From VGRW01 sp031396695 (lineage in GTDB: Bacteria; Myxococcota_A; UBA9160; SZUA-336): a stretch of DNA of 64,000 nt. The stretch's first letter is position 1. Each line of letters begins with the position of its first letter. The position numbers and the translations under genes are program-made. The notes beneath the pieces are model-generated. The model saw only the letters and a program-made list of their open reading frames with translations, was not told the DNA's origin and ran no database searches. Shown one piece after another: positions 1 through 11,920 of this stretch. Where the stretch lies: assembly GCA_031396695.1 (NCBI GenBank), contig JANNLG010000008.1, positions 3,528-67,527 on the forward strand, given 5' to 3'.

Positions 1-1
1 C

Positions 2-3000
2 GTGCTGGCGCAGGCCGGCTACCAGCGCACCAGCCTGGTCGAGGAGCGCGGCGAGGTGGGCGCGCGCGGCGGGATCATCGATCTGTTTCCGCCGCAGCTC
101 GACCGACCGGTGCGCATCGAGTTCGACTTCGACGCGATCGGCAGCTTGCGCCGCTTCGACCCGACCACACAGCGCTCGGAGGGCGAGCTCGACTCGGTGG
201 TGGCGATCCCCCCGCGCGCCTATCGGCTGCCGAACAACATCGAGGCGCTGGTGGACGAGGTGCGGCGCCGCGGCCGCGAGCAGGGGCTGCCCGAGTCGCA
301 GATCTACACCGTCGCGGAGGCATTCACGCGCAGGGCGCTGCCGCCCGGCGTCGAGAATCTCGAAGCGCTGCTGCACGACGAGGTCGAGACGATCTTCGAC
401 TACCTGCCGCCATCGACGCGCGTGCTGATCGACGACCCGGAAGCCGGCCGCACGCGCGCGCTCGCGTACGTGAGCGAGGTGTTCGCGGGCCACGAGCACG
501 CGCGCGCGCAGGATCGGCTGGTCTGCGAGCCGCTCTCGCTCTACATGACCGACGACAGCGCGTGGCGGGAGCTGCTCGCGCGCAAGCCCGTGCTGCTCGA
601 TCCGCTGGGCATGCCCGACCCGCTCGTGCACGAGGACGTGCTCGACGTGCGCGGCGAGGATCACCGCGACCTGCGGCGCGAGATCGAGGAGCAGCGCGGC
701 AGCGGCCACGCGCTCGAACCGCTCACGCGCCGGCTCGAGACGTGGCGCGGGCAGGGACGGCGCGTGCGCATCACCTGTCCGACACCGTCGGCCGCCGAGC
801 GGCTGATCGACATCCTGTCGGACTACGGGCTCGCGCTCGAAGTCGCGCGCGGGCGCGCATTGGTCGACTGGCCGGCGCCCGGCAGCATCGACGTCGCGGT
901 CGCGTCGCTCGCCGACGGCTTCGAGCTGCCCGACGACGCACTGGTGGTGCTGACCGAGCAGAACATCTTCGGCCAGCGTCAGCAGCGCCGCGCGGTGCGC
1001 ATCACGCGTCAGACCAACGCGATCGAGCGTCTCGCCCAGATCCAGGAGGGCGACTTCCTGGTGCACGCCGAGCACGGCATCGGACGCTTCGGCGGACTCG
1101 TACGCATTTCCGTGTTGGGCGGAGAGCAGGAGTTCCTGCTCTTGCTCTACGACAAGTCCGACAAGCTGTACGTGCCGGTCTCTCGGCTCGGTCAGGTGCA
1201 GCGCTACGCGTCCGCGGAGGACGCGAGCCCGGCGCTCGATCGGCTGGGCGGCCAGGGCTGGACGCGCACCAAGTCGCGCGTGCGCCGTGCCGTGCAGGAC
1301 ATGGCGGAAGCCCTGCTCGCGGTGGTCGCGGCGCGCGAGACGCTCGACGGCACGGCCTTCCCGCCGCCCGACGCGGCCTACGAGGAGTTCGAGGCGCGTT
1401 TCAAGTGGGACGACACGCCCGACCAGCGCAAGGCCACCGACGACGTGCTGCGCGACATGCAGAAGCGCCGGCCGATGGATCGCCTGGTGTGCGGCGACGT
1501 GGGCTTCGGCAAGACGGAGGTCGCCTGCCGCGCCGCCTATCTGTCCGCGATGTCGGGCCGCCAGGTCGCCTTCCTCGTGCCCACCACCGTTCTGTGTCAG
1601 CAGCACCTCGATACGTTCCGCGAGCGCTTCGCCGGCACACCGGTCGAGATCGCGAGCCTCTCGCGCCTGACCTCTCCCAAGCAATTGCGCGAGGTGCGCG
1701 AAGGCCTGGCCAGCGGCCGGCTCGACATCGTGATCGGCACGCACCGGCTGCTCTCGAAGGACATCGCGTTCCGCAATCTCGGCCTCGTGATCGTGGACGA
1801 GGAGCACCGCTTCGGCGTCGCGCACAAGGAACGCCTCAAGCAGCTGCGCAAGCTCGTCGACGTGCTCACGCTCTCGGCCACGCCGATTCCGCGCACGCTG
1901 CAGATGGCCTTCTCGGGCATGCGCGACCTGTCGGTGATTGCGACTCCGCCGCCCGATCGCACGGCCGTTCGCACCCAGGTCGCGCGGGTTTCCGAAGAGC
2001 TGATCGCCGAGTCGGTCGAGCGCGAGCTGCGCCGCGGCGGACAGGTGTTCTTCGTGCACAACCGGATCGAGACGATCGTCGAGATCGCGAGCTATCTGCA
2101 GCGCATCCTGCCCGCCGCGCGCATCGGCATCGCGCACGGCCAGATGTCGGCGCACCAGCTCGAGCGCGCGATGCTCGCCTTCATGCAGCGCGAGTTCGAC
2201 ATCCTGGTGTGTACGGCGATCATCGAGTCCGGTCTCGACATCCCCAACGCCAACACGATCCTGATCCACCGCGCCGACATGTTCGGGCTCGCGCAGCTCT
2301 ACCAGCTGCGCGGCCGCGTCGGCCGCAGCAACCGGCGCGCGTACGCCTATCTGTTGTTGCCCACCACCGGCCAGGTGAGCGAGGACGCGCAGCGGCGCAT
2401 CGAGGCGATCCAGGACCTGTCCGAGCTCGGCGCGGGCTTCCGGCTCGCGACCGAGGATCTCGAGATCCGCGGCGCGGGCAACCTGCTCGGCGGCGAGCAA
2501 TCCGGGCACATCGCCTCGGTCGGCTACGACCTGTACATGGAGATGATGGACGAGGCGATGGCGCGGCTGCGCGGCGAGGAGACCTCGGAAGCGATCGATC
2601 CCGAGATCCGCCTGCCGCTGCCGGCGCTCTTGCCGGAGAGCTACGTGCCCGAAGTCTCGCAGCGGCTCGCGCTGTACAAGCAGCTCTCCTCGGCGCGCGA
2701 CGACGCGGAGCTCGGCGCGCTGCGCGGCGATCTGCTCGATCGCTTCGGGCCGCTGCCCGAAGCGACGCGGAACCTGCTCGAGGTGATCCGGCTCAAGATC
2801 CGCTGCCGCAAGCTCGGCGTGCTGCTGGTCGAGGTGAAGAACGGCGAGCTGCAGATGCGCATCGCGGAGCAGTCGAAGGTCGACCCGAGCCGGCTGGTGC
2901 GCGTGATTGGCCGGCCGGGCACCCAGATCCGCGCCTACCCGGATCGCCGTCTCGGCCTGCGCTTGCGCCAGCCCGGCGACGCCCTGGCCGAGAGCTTCGG

Positions 3001-3061
3001 CCTGCTCGACCTTCTGGAGCCCGCCGACTCGAGCTCGGTTCAGGAGGGCGCCAACGGATGA
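2..3061 (+). CDS. mfd: Transcription-repair coupling factor Mfd (5' partial)
   Basis: Mfd is the ATP-driven translocase that removes RNA polymerase stalled at DNA lesions and recruits UvrA. The reading frame is open from the window edge. About 1019 residues are visible against roughly 1150 in the family, so the N-terminal UvrB-like part is incomplete and the first GTG is probably internal. Visible parts in order: end of the UvrB-homology region, the CarD-like RNA polymerase interaction domain (HAEHGIGRFGG near visible residue 352), the helicase core with Walker A GDVGFGKTE (about 498) and DEEH box (about 600), the QLRGRVGRS motif VI, and the C-terminal TRCF domain. The stop overlaps the next start (ATGA). 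uvrA lies four genes downstream, so the cluster pairs Mfd with its partner. Confidence 0.97.
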   Translation: MLAQAGYQRTSLVEERGEVGARGGIIDLFPPQLDRPVRIEFDFDAIGSLRRFDPTTQRSEGELDSVVAIPPRAYRLPNNIEALVDEVRRRGREQGLPESQIYTVAEAFTRRALPPGVENLEALLHDEVETIFDYLPPSTRVLIDDPEAGRTRALAYVSEVFAGHEHARAQDRLVCEPLSLYMTDDSAWRELLARKPVLLDPLGMPDPLVHEDVLDVRGEDHRDLRREIEEQRGSGHALEPLTRRLETWRGQGRRVRITCPTPSAAERLIDILSDYGLALEVARGRALVDWPAPGSIDVAVASLADGFELPDDALVVLTEQNIFGQRQQRRAVRITRQTNAIERLAQIQEGDFLVHAEHGIGRFGGLVRISVLGGEQEFLLLLYDKSDKLYVPVSRLGQVQRYASAEDASPALDRLGGQGWTRTKSRVRRAVQDMAEALLAVVAARETLDGTAFPPPDAAYEEFEARFKWDDTPDQRKATDDVLRDMQKRRPMDRLVCGDVGFGKTEVACRAAYLSAMSGRQVAFLVPTTVLCQQHLDTFRERFAGTPVEIASLSRLTSPKQLREVREGLASGRLDIVIGTHRLLSKDIAFRNLGLVIVDEEHRFGVAHKERLKQLRKLVDVLTLSATPIPRTLQMAFSGMRDLSVIATPPPDRTAVRTQVARVSEELIAESVERELRRGGQVFFVHNRIETIVEIASYLQRILPAARIGIAHGQMSAHQLERAMLAFMQREFDILVCTAIIESGLDIPNANTILIHRADMFGLAQLYQLRGRVGRSNRRAYAYLLLPTTGQVSEDAQRRIEAIQDLSELGAGFRLATEDLEIRGAGNLLGGEQSGHIASVGYDLYMEMMDEAMARLRGEETSEAIDPEIRLPLPALLPESYVPEVSQRLALYKQLSSARDDAELGALRGDLLDRFGPLPEATRNLLEVIRLKIRCRKLGVLLVEVKNGELQMRIAEQSKVDPSRLVRVIGRPGTQIRAYPDRRLGLRLRQPGDALAESFGLLDLLEPADSSSVQEGANG

Positions 3062-3930
3062 AGCGCGCGCTTTTCGCGGTTGTCTGCCTCGCTCTCGCCT
3101 GCGGCCGCGGCGAATCGGACGACGACTGGGTCGCGGACGTCGACGGCGTGCGCATCGCCGCCTCCGAGCTGAAGCGCATCGTCGACCAGCGGCTCGAAGA
3201 CGCGCCCGACTCCGACCGCGGCGACGTCGTCACCGAGGAGCTCAACCGCCTGGTGTCGGCACAGGTCGCGTTGAATCACGCCTCCAAGGCGGGCGTCGTC
3301 GTCACCGATGCGGAAGTCGAGGCGCGTCTGCGCGAGCTGCACGGCGAGGAGTGGAAGGACGACGACCCGCGCTATCGAGACGCGGTGCGCCGCGAGATGA
3401 TCGTCGACCGGGTCGCGCTGCTCGAGCTGGCGCCGCGCACGAAGGTTCCGGAGAGCGCGCTGCAGGCGTACTTCGACGAGCACCGCAGCGAATACGCGCA
3501 GCCCGAGCGCGTGCAGGTGCGGCAGATCGTGATCGAGGACCGCGCCAAGGCCGAGGGCGTGCACGCGCGCCTCACGCAGGGAGAGGACTTCGCCACGCTC
3601 GCGCGCGCGAACAGCATCGCTCCCGAGGCAGCGGACGGCGGCGCGCTGCCGCCGTTCGCGCGCGGGGAGCTGCCGGAGGCCTTTGACCGCGCGTTCGAGC
3701 TCGAGCCGGGCCAGATCTCGGCCGTGATCGAATCGCCGTACGGCTTTCACATCTTCGTGCTCGAGCGCGAGATCCCGGCGCGCGAACCCACGTTCGAGGA
3801 GATGCGTGCCAAGCTCGAGGCCGAGCTCGGTCAGCGGCATCTCGAAGAGCTGCGCCGCGAGTGGCTGCGCGGCTTGCGCAAGAACGCCGAGATCCAAACC
3901 AACGAAAGCTCCCTGGAGACGCTGCGATGA
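3058..3930 (+). CDS. PpiC/parvulin-type peptidyl-prolyl isomerase lipoprotein
   Basis: Predicted envelope foldase of 290 residues. It opens with a hydrophobic signal ending in a lipobox-like CLALAC, so it is probably lipidated and anchored to a membrane facing the periplasm. A SurA-like N-terminal helical region is followed by one parvulin domain (about residues 145-240), recognisable by the QIVIEDRAKA start, the central GGALPPFARGELPEAF segment and the closing SPYGFHIFVLE. The ATG overlaps the mfd stop (ATGA) and its own stop overlaps the next foldase gene (ATGA), so the two isomerases are translated together. Family assignment is firm; whether it acts like PrsA or as a SurA helper is inference. 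Confidence 0.9.
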   Translation: MKRALFAVVCLALACGRGESDDDWVADVDGVRIAASELKRIVDQRLEDAPDSDRGDVVTEELNRLVSAQVALNHASKAGVVVTDAEVEARLRELHGEEWKDDDPRYRDAVRREMIVDRVALLELAPRTKVPESALQAYFDEHRSEYAQPERVQVRQIVIEDRAKAEGVHARLTQGEDFATLARANSIAPEAADGGALPPFARGELPEAFDRAFELEPGQISAVIESPYGFHIFVLEREIPAREPTFEEMRAKLEAELGQRHLEELRREWLRGLRKNAEIQTNESSLETLR

Positions 3931-4889
3931 GGCGATTCGCGACTCTGCTCCTGCTGCTCGCGGCCGCGAGCGCCGCGCCGCGCGCCGAGGTCGTGGAAGG
4001 CGTGGCCGCGATCGTCGGCGACGAAGTGGTGCTGCTGTCGGAGGTGCGCACCGCCGTTCAGACGGTGCTCGCTCGCGTGCCGCAGGGCCAGCAGCTCACG
4101 CAAGAGGAGTTCCGCCAGCTTCGCGACAGCGCGGTAAAGGGCTTGATCGACGACAAGCTGCTGATGCAGCTCGCCAAGCAGCAGGGCGTGAACGCGAACG
4201 AGGAAGAGATCGACGGCGCGGTCGCCGGCATCGCGCAAGAAGAAGGCATCACCGTCGACGCGATCTACGCGGCCGCCGCCGACCAGGGCCTGGCACGCGC
4301 GGCCTACCGCGAGCAGCTCGGTCAGCAGATCACACGCATGAAGATGGTCTCGGGCTCGGTGCAGGGTCGGGTGCGCGTGAGCGAGGAGGAAGTGCGCCAG
4401 CTCTACGACGAGCGTTACGGCAACGTGAAGCCGGGCGAGCGGATTCGCGTGCTGCACATCCTGCTCGGCGTGCCGCCGGACGCACCGCCCGAAGCGCGCG
4501 TGCAGATGCGCGAGCTCGCGCTGAAGCTGCGCGACCAGGCGCGCGAGCAGGGCGACTTCGGCGCGCTCGCGCGCAAATTCTCGGCCGCGCCGACGGCGGC
4601 GGCGGGCGGGCTCACGGTCTTCCGCGAAGCCGACGCGCCGGCCGACATCAAGCGCGCGATCGAGGGCCTGAAACCCGGCGAGATCACCGACCCGATCGAG
4701 AACGCCCACGGCGAGAACCTGTTCCAGTTCCTCGACCGCTTCGACCCGAGCGACATCTCCTACGAGCAGGTCGCCGCGAAGCTGCGCGGGGAGCTGACCG
4801 AGCGCCGCACCATGCCCGAGTTCGAGAAGTGGATGCTCGAGGTGCGCAAGAGCCGCTACGTCGAGGTGGTCGCGCCGGAGCTGCAGTGA
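3927..4889 (+). CDS. surA: SurA-like periplasmic chaperone / peptidyl-prolyl isomerase
   Basis: Periplasmic chaperone for outer-membrane protein biogenesis, 320 residues. A cleavable signal peptide (LLLLLAAASAAPRA) is followed at once by the SurA N-terminal signature EGVAAIVGDEVVLLSEV, a helical chaperone module, and a single parvulin domain (about 175-270; RIRVLHILLGV to ENLFQFLDRF). E. coli SurA has two parvulin domains and about 430 residues, so this is the shorter one-domain form common outside Gammaproteobacteria. The start overlaps the preceding isomerase stop (ATGA), and the pdxA GTG overlaps its stop. The surA-pdxA order is an old conserved pairing also seen in enterics, which supports the assignment. 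Confidence 0.9.
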   Translation: MRRFATLLLLLAAASAAPRAEVVEGVAAIVGDEVVLLSEVRTAVQTVLARVPQGQQLTQEEFRQLRDSAVKGLIDDKLLMQLAKQQGVNANEEEIDGAVAGIAQEEGITVDAIYAAAADQGLARAAYREQLGQQITRMKMVSGSVQGRVRVSEEEVRQLYDERYGNVKPGERIRVLHILLGVPPDAPPEARVQMRELALKLRDQAREQGDFGALARKFSAAPTAAAGGLTVFREADAPADIKRAIEGLKPGEITDPIENAHGENLFQFLDRFDPSDISYEQVAAKLRGELTERRTMPEFEKWMLEVRKSRYVEVVAPELQ

Positions 4890-5835
4890 GCGCACGGCCG
4901 CGCGTCGCGCTCAGCGTCGGCGATCCGGCGGGCATCGGCCCCGAGGTCGTCGCGGCCGCGCTGCGTGAAATTCCGCGCGCGGACGCGGAGCTGGTCGTGT
5001 ACGGCGACGTCGATGCGGTGCGCGCCGCGGGCGCCGCGCTCGACGGGGTCGCGACGCGCCCGTTCGCGAGCGCGAGCGTGCGGCCGGGCCGACCCGAGCC
5101 CGCGGCGGCCGCCGGCGTGGTGGCTGCGATTCGAGCCGCGGCGCGCGACTGTCTGGCGGGCGAGCTCGACGCGCTGGTCACGGCGCCGATCTCGAAAGAG
5201 GTGATCGCGGCGGGCGGTTTCTCCTATCCAGGCCACACGGAGCTGCTCGAGGAGACCTGCGGCGCGGGCCGCGCGGTGATGCTGCTCGTCGGCCGCGGGC
5301 TGCGTGTCGGCCTGGCGACCATCCACTGCGCGCTGCGCGACGTGCCCGGGCGGCTCTCGTCGGCGTGGATCGCGGAGGTGCTCGCGATCATGCACGCCGA
5401 TCTCGAGCGCCGCTTCGCACTGCAAGCGCCGCGCATCGCCGTGTGCGGCCTGAATCCGCACGCCGGCGAGGCCGGGCGCTTTGGCGACGAGGAGATCCGC
5501 GTGATCGCGCCCGCGCTCGAAGTCGCCCGCGCGCGCGGCGTCGCGGCCTCGGGACCGTACTCCGCCGACAGCCTCTTCCACCGCGCCGTGTCGGGCGAGT
5601 TCGATGCGGTGCTCGCGATGTACCACGACCAGGGCCTCGGCCCGTTGAAGACGCACGCGTTCGGTCAGGCCGTGAACGTGACGCTCGGCCTGCCGATCGT
5701 GCGCACCAGCGTCGACCACGGCACCGCCTTCGACATCGCGGGCCAGGGTCGCGCGGATGCCGGTTCGATGATCGAAGCGGTAAGATTGGCGCTCGAGCTG
5801 TCGCGAAACGAAAAGCGGGTGGGCAGGGTGAGAAC

Positions 5836-5839
<4 letters not shown>
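4886..5839 (+). CDS. pdxA: 4-hydroxythreonine-4-phosphate dehydrogenase PdxA
   Basis: Oxidises 4-phosphohydroxy-L-threonine with NAD(P)+ in DXP-dependent pyridoxal phosphate synthesis. The 317 residues begin SARPRVALSVGDPAGIGPE, the family N-terminus, which fixes the GTG start; it overlaps the surA stop as GTGA. Other hallmarks are the metal-site histidines in YPGHTELLEE and MYHDQGLGPLKTHAF, GLNPHAGE, and the C-terminal SVDHGTAFDIAG. Length is slightly below the usual 330. The stop overlaps the uvrA GTG. The pathway product PLP is used by hemL, bioA and bioF elsewhere in the window. Confidence 0.96.
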
Positions 5840-8663
<2,824 letters not shown>

Positions 8664-8667
<4 letters not shown>

Positions 8668-9518
8668 TCCCCGACCGCGAAGGGGAAGCGCGCCCGCCGC
8701 TCACGCTCGAGTTCGCGTTCGTGCTCGCCATGCTCGCGCCGCTCGCGCACATGGTGTGCGTGCTGCTGCTCTCGCTGATCGGCTTCCGCGGCGCGGTGCC
8801 GGTGATCGGCATGGGCGCGGTGCTCGCGTACGCGGGCATCTTCACGCTCTGCGCGCTGCGCTTCAAGCGCCCGCCGCTCGTGGAGCTCTCCTTCGTGCGC
8901 GCGCCCGCGAGCGCCTGGCTCGCGGTGTTGTTCCTGCTCGCGTCGGTGGTGGTCTCGAGCGAGATCGACAACTGGGTGAAGGTGTTCTTCCCCCTGCCGT
9001 CCGAGCCCGTGGCGAGCGGCGAGGTCGTGGCAGCGTCGCCGTTCCTGGGCGCGACGCTCGCGGTCGTCGAGCTCGCCGTCTTCCCGCTGGCGTACGAGCT
9101 GTTCTTCCGCGGCATCCTGCAGCCGCTCGCGGTGACGCGAATCGGTGTCGTGCCCGGCGTCCTGCTCACCGCGCTGTTCTCGGCCGTCGCGAGCGGAATG
9201 GTGTTCGCCGGCCTGTGGGGCGTGGCACCGGCGTTCGCGAGCGCGCTCGTGCTCGGCGTGCTGCGCCAGGCCTCCGGCTCGCTCTGGCCGCCGCTCGCGC
9301 TGCACGCGCTCACGGGCGCGGTCACGCTCGGCGCGCAGTATCAGCTGTTCGGCCTGGCGGGCTTCGACGACACGAGCGCCGCACACACGCCGGCCGCCTG
9401 GGTGGCGGGTGCGGTCGGGCTGACCGCGATCGGCTTCGCGCTGCTGCTCCATGCCGCGAACAGCCGCGCTGCCGGCGGTGACGAGCACCCGCCCTCGAGG
9501 AGCGGAGCGTCCATCTAG
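8664..9518 (+). CDS. CPBP/Abi-family integral membrane protein, degenerate active site
   Basis: A 284-residue polytopic membrane protein with about seven or eight hydrophobic stretches. The segment YELFFRGIL (about residue 145) matches motif 1 of CPBP (CAAX protease/Abi) intramembrane glutamyl proteases, EExxxR, but the first Glu is Tyr. The expected FxxxH motif has no His (LFSAVASG). The third-motif His may be in LALHALTGA. It is therefore a CPBP fold with doubtful protease activity. The start overlaps the uvrA stop (ATGA). Its TAG stop shares CTAG with the stop of the convergent kinase gene. Function is unknown. Confidence 0.7.
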
Positions 9519-10120
9519 GGCCGAGTCGACCAGGCGTCGATCGCCTCGAGCGCGGCCGCGACGCGGATTTCGCGCGTGCCTCGCACGGACACCATCCGGT
9601 GAACGGTGCCGCGCAGCCGCTCGACGAACGCTTGCGTCATCCACGCGCGGAAGCGCTCGCCGTCGCGGATGTCGTCCTGCTCGAACGGCACGTCGTCGAC
9701 GCGGTTGAGCAGGTAGAGCGACGGCTGCGCGATCAAGAGCGCTTCGACCTCCGCCGAGCGCGCGCCCAGGTAGCGCTCGTGCCAGATCGCGGTTGCGAAC
9801 GCGTCCGTGTCGCAGATCAACACCGGGCCGCTGACGCGCGCTTCACGCGCCTCGAGCGCGTTCTGCTCGAGCGCGATCGCGACGAAATCGCGCGTGGTCC
9901 AGACCAGCTCCGCCATTCCGGGTGCCGGCCGGCCGTCGCGCGCGGCGGCGGTACGTGCGTGTTCGAGCTTCTCGATCGTGTAGTCCCGTCCGTACTCGGG
10001 AACCCAACGCGTCTGCGCGAACGCGCCGCCGCGTTGCACGAGCGCGTCGCATAGATTGCGCGCGAGCGTGGTCTTGCCCGTCGACTCCGCGCCGACCAGC
10101 ACCACGCGTTCCGCGCTCAC
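9515..10120 (-). CDS. Stand-alone nicotinamide riboside kinase (NadR C-terminal-domain type)
   Basis: A 201-residue P-loop kinase matching the ribosylnicotinamide kinase domain of trifunctional NadR, without the regulator or NMN adenylyltransferase domains. Walker A GAESTGKT lies at residues 10-17, and CDTDAFATAIWHERYLG is the family segment following the core. Expected reaction: nicotinamide riboside plus ATP to NMN. The GTG start overlaps the pnuC stop as GTGA, and the nucleoside transporter next door gives strong context for NR salvage. A longer reading frame upstream on the same strand is a shadow of pnuC. Its stop shares CTAG with the convergent CPBP gene. Confidence 0.85.
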   Translation of the reverse strand: MSAERVVLVGAESTGKTTLARNLCDALVQRGGAFAQTRWVPEYGRDYTIEKLEHARTAAARDGRPAPGMAELVWTTRDFVAIALEQNALEAREARVSGPVLICDTDAFATAIWHERYLGARSAEVEALLIAQPSLYLLNRVDDVPFEQDDIRDGERFRAWMTQAFVERLRGTVHRMVSVRGTREIRVAAALEAIDAWSTRP

Positions 10121-10692
10121 GCCGCCTGCTCCCGAAGCAACACCGTCCAGCGTCGCAGGCCGACGACGCAGAGCGCCAGGAACAGCGTGTAGAGCAGCGC
10201 CGTCGGGTACAGCTCGCGCGCGAGGTAGAGCGGCACGGAGATCAGATCGACCAGGATCCACACCCACCACGACTCGAGCATCTTGCGTGCCTGCGCCCAG
10301 GTCGCGACCAGCGACAGCACGAGCACGCTCGAGTCCCAGATCGGCACGGGCGAGTCCGTCGCGCCCGCGAGCACGAGCGCCGAGAGCGAGGTGCCCGCGA
10401 GCGAGCCGCCGGCCGCGAACGCGACCTCCACGCGGGTCGCGCGCCGCAGGCCGAGCTCGCCACCCTGCGCGCCGCCGAAGCGCCAGCTCCACCAGCCGTA
10501 CAGGCCGAGCACCGTGAACACGACTTGCAGAGCTGCGTCTGCGTACAGGCTCGCGCGCAGGAACACGACGAAGTAGAGCGTGGTGTTCAGGATCGATACG
10601 GGCCAGTTCCAGATGTTCGCGCGCGCGACGAGCCACACGCAGGCCAGCCCGGCGGCTGCGCCGATCCACTCGACCAGGCTCGATTCGCTCAT
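10117..10692 (-). CDS. pnuC: Nicotinamide riboside transporter PnuC
   Basis: Inner-membrane facilitator for nicotinamide riboside, 191 residues with about seven hydrophobic segments. The tryptophan-rich family motifs are present: ANIWNWPVSILNTTLYF near the N-terminus, LYGWWSWRFGG in the middle, and ESWWVWILVDLISVPLY towards the C-terminus. The ATG overlaps the tmk stop and the stop overlaps the kinase GTG, forming a three-gene operon. Uptake is expected to be driven by trapping through phosphorylation by the adjacent kinase. Confidence 0.94.
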   Translation of the reverse strand: MSESSLVEWIGAAAGLACVWLVARANIWNWPVSILNTTLYFVVFLRASLYADAALQVVFTVLGLYGWWSWRFGGAQGGELGLRRATRVEVAFAAGGSLAGTSLSALVLAGATDSPVPIWDSSVLVLSLVATWAQARKMLESWWVWILVDLISVPLYLARELYPTALLYTLFLALCVVGLRRWTVLLREQAA

Positions 10693-11276
10693 GTCAGCGC
10701 GAGTTCGACGCGCGCGCGGATCGCTCGTTCGACGGCGTCGACCGATCCGCTGGCGTCGATCGCTTCGAGTCCGAGCCGCGCGTATTCTGCCTCGACGCGC
10801 TCCAGGAACTCCGCGCGCTCGAAGCGCTCGCTCGCGCTCTTGCCCATGCGCGCGAGTGCCGTTGCGACGGGCACGCGCAGCCAGAGCACGAGATCGGGCG
10901 CGGGAAACTCAGGCGTGTCGAAGAGCGCGCGCAGCCGCGCCCGGTCGAGACCCTGTGCCGCCTGGTAGGCGAGCGTGGAGTCTTTGTAGCGGTCGCAGAC
11001 CACCAGCTCGCCGCGCTCGAGCGCGGGCAGCACGGTCTCTTTCAGGTGCCCGCGGCGATCCGCCAGGAAGAGCTCGAGCACCTGGTCGGGCGTGGCCTCG
11101 AAATCGCCGCGCGCCCAAGCGCGATAGCGCCGACCGAACGAGCCATCGGTCGGCTCGCGCGTCGACACCACGCGGTGTCCGCGCGACTCGAGCCACGCGG
11201 CCAGGCGACGCGCCTGCTCGCTCTTGCCCGAGCCGTCGATGCCCTCGAGCACCAGGAACCTGCCGCGCGGCTTCAC
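10689..11276 (-). CDS. tmk: Thymidylate kinase
   Basis: Phosphorylates dTMP to dTDP for DNA synthesis. From the chosen GTG the protein has 195 residues: MKPRGRFLVLEGIDGSGKS, with P-loop EGIDGSGKS at 11-19, then TREP, the DRY motif in CDRYKDSTLAYQ and a lid region rich in Arg/Glu. The frame stays open upstream to 11366, but family members start a few residues before the P-loop, so the GTG at 11276 is preferred; no strong ribosome binding site is visible. It is first in the operon with pnuC and the NR kinase, an unusual partner set. A stable hairpin lies just upstream (11307-11350). Confidence 0.93.
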   Translation of the reverse strand: MKPRGRFLVLEGIDGSGKSEQARRLAAWLESRGHRVVSTREPTDGSFGRRYRAWARGDFEATPDQVLELFLADRRGHLKETVLPALERGELVVCDRYKDSTLAYQAAQGLDRARLRALFDTPEFPAPDLVLWLRVPVATALARMGKSASERFERAEFLERVEAEYARLGLEAIDASGSVDAVERAIRARVELALT

Positions 11277-11598
11277 ATCGTCAGTGTGCCCGACGAGTTG
11301 CCGGATGGGGAATGCGCACGCCTCACCCCGTTCATCGTGCGCCTTTCCCCGTTCCCCACCCGGCATGGGCTTCCCGGAATCCCTGGTCCCGTTAGAGGGA
11401 TGTCCGTTCTACCCGGCCGCCTGAGAGAGCAACGCGCGTGCCACGCGGAAGTGCGCGAAAAACAAACGCGCCCGGGCGCTCTTGTGAACGCTCGGGCGCG
11501 GAGTCGTGGTCGGGTCGCCGCAAGTGAAGCGCGCAACGAACCGAAGGTGAGCGAAGTGCGGGTGGCGCGCGGCCGCCCGCGCGCCGGGTCCCGCCGGA
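11277..11598. other. Intergenic region between tmk and atpE with two hairpins
   Basis: About 320 bases with no credible gene. It contains the terminator of the upstream atp genes (11455-11500). Nearer tmk there is a strong imperfect hairpin, 11307-11312/11345-11350 (6 bp) continuing as 11314-11320/11336-11342 (7 bp) around a 15-nt loop; in RNA it would form about 30 nt before the tmk GTG. A weak minus-strand promoter candidate for tmk (TTGCTC, 15-nt spacer, TAGAAC) lies around 11406-11432. Confidence 0.6.
11455..11500 (-). terminator. Rho-independent terminator after atpE
   Basis: Read on the minus strand, a 12-bp stem (11489-11500 paired with 11467-11478, one G-U pair) with a 10-nt loop is followed by TTTGTTTTTC. 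It lies about 100 nt after the atpE stop and should end the gyrB...atpE transcript. Confidence 0.85.
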
Positions 11599-11907
11599 CT
11601 AGATCTGACCCTGGATCAGGAACGCGATGACGAAGGCGAGCAGCGCGATCGACTCGATCAGCGCCAGGCCGATGATCATCGGTGTCTGGATCACGCCCGC
11701 CGCGCCGGGATTGCGCGCGATGCCCGAGACAGCGGCTGCGGCGGTCATGCCCTGACCGATGCCGGCGCCGAGGATCGCGAGCCCGATCGCGAGGCCCGAG
11801 CCGATCGCGATTCCCCAACCCGATCCGCCGCCTTCCTCGGCCGCGAAGGCCAGGTCGGGCGAAAGAGCCATGGCCAACACGGCCGCAACGAAGAAGAACG
11901 CACGCAT
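11599..11907 (-). CDS. atpE: ATP synthase F0 subunit c
   Basis: Proteolipid of the rotating membrane ring, 102 residues. Two transmembrane hairpin helices flank the conserved polar loop ARNP (64-67). The ion-carrying carboxylate is E85 in GLALIESIALL, and helix 1 carries Q52 in GAGIGQG. An extra N-terminal segment of about 22 residues (FVAAVLAMALSPDLAFA) looks like a cleavable signal peptide, a feature not found in E. coli subunit c. It is the last gene of the minus-strand chain, 13 nt after atpB, followed by a terminator. Confidence 0.95.
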   Translation of the reverse strand: MRAFFFVAAVLAMALSPDLAFAAEEGGGSGWGIAIGSGLAIGLAILGAGIGQGMTAAAAVSGIARNPGAAGVIQTPMIIGLALIESIALLAFVIAFLIQGQI

Positions 11908-11920
11908 CGCTACTCCCTTT

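Noticed and set aside
562..3930. A 1122-codon frame covering most of mfd and the PpiC gene
   Set aside because: Only the last 290 codons (from 3058) show real protein character; the rest is an alternate frame of mfd.
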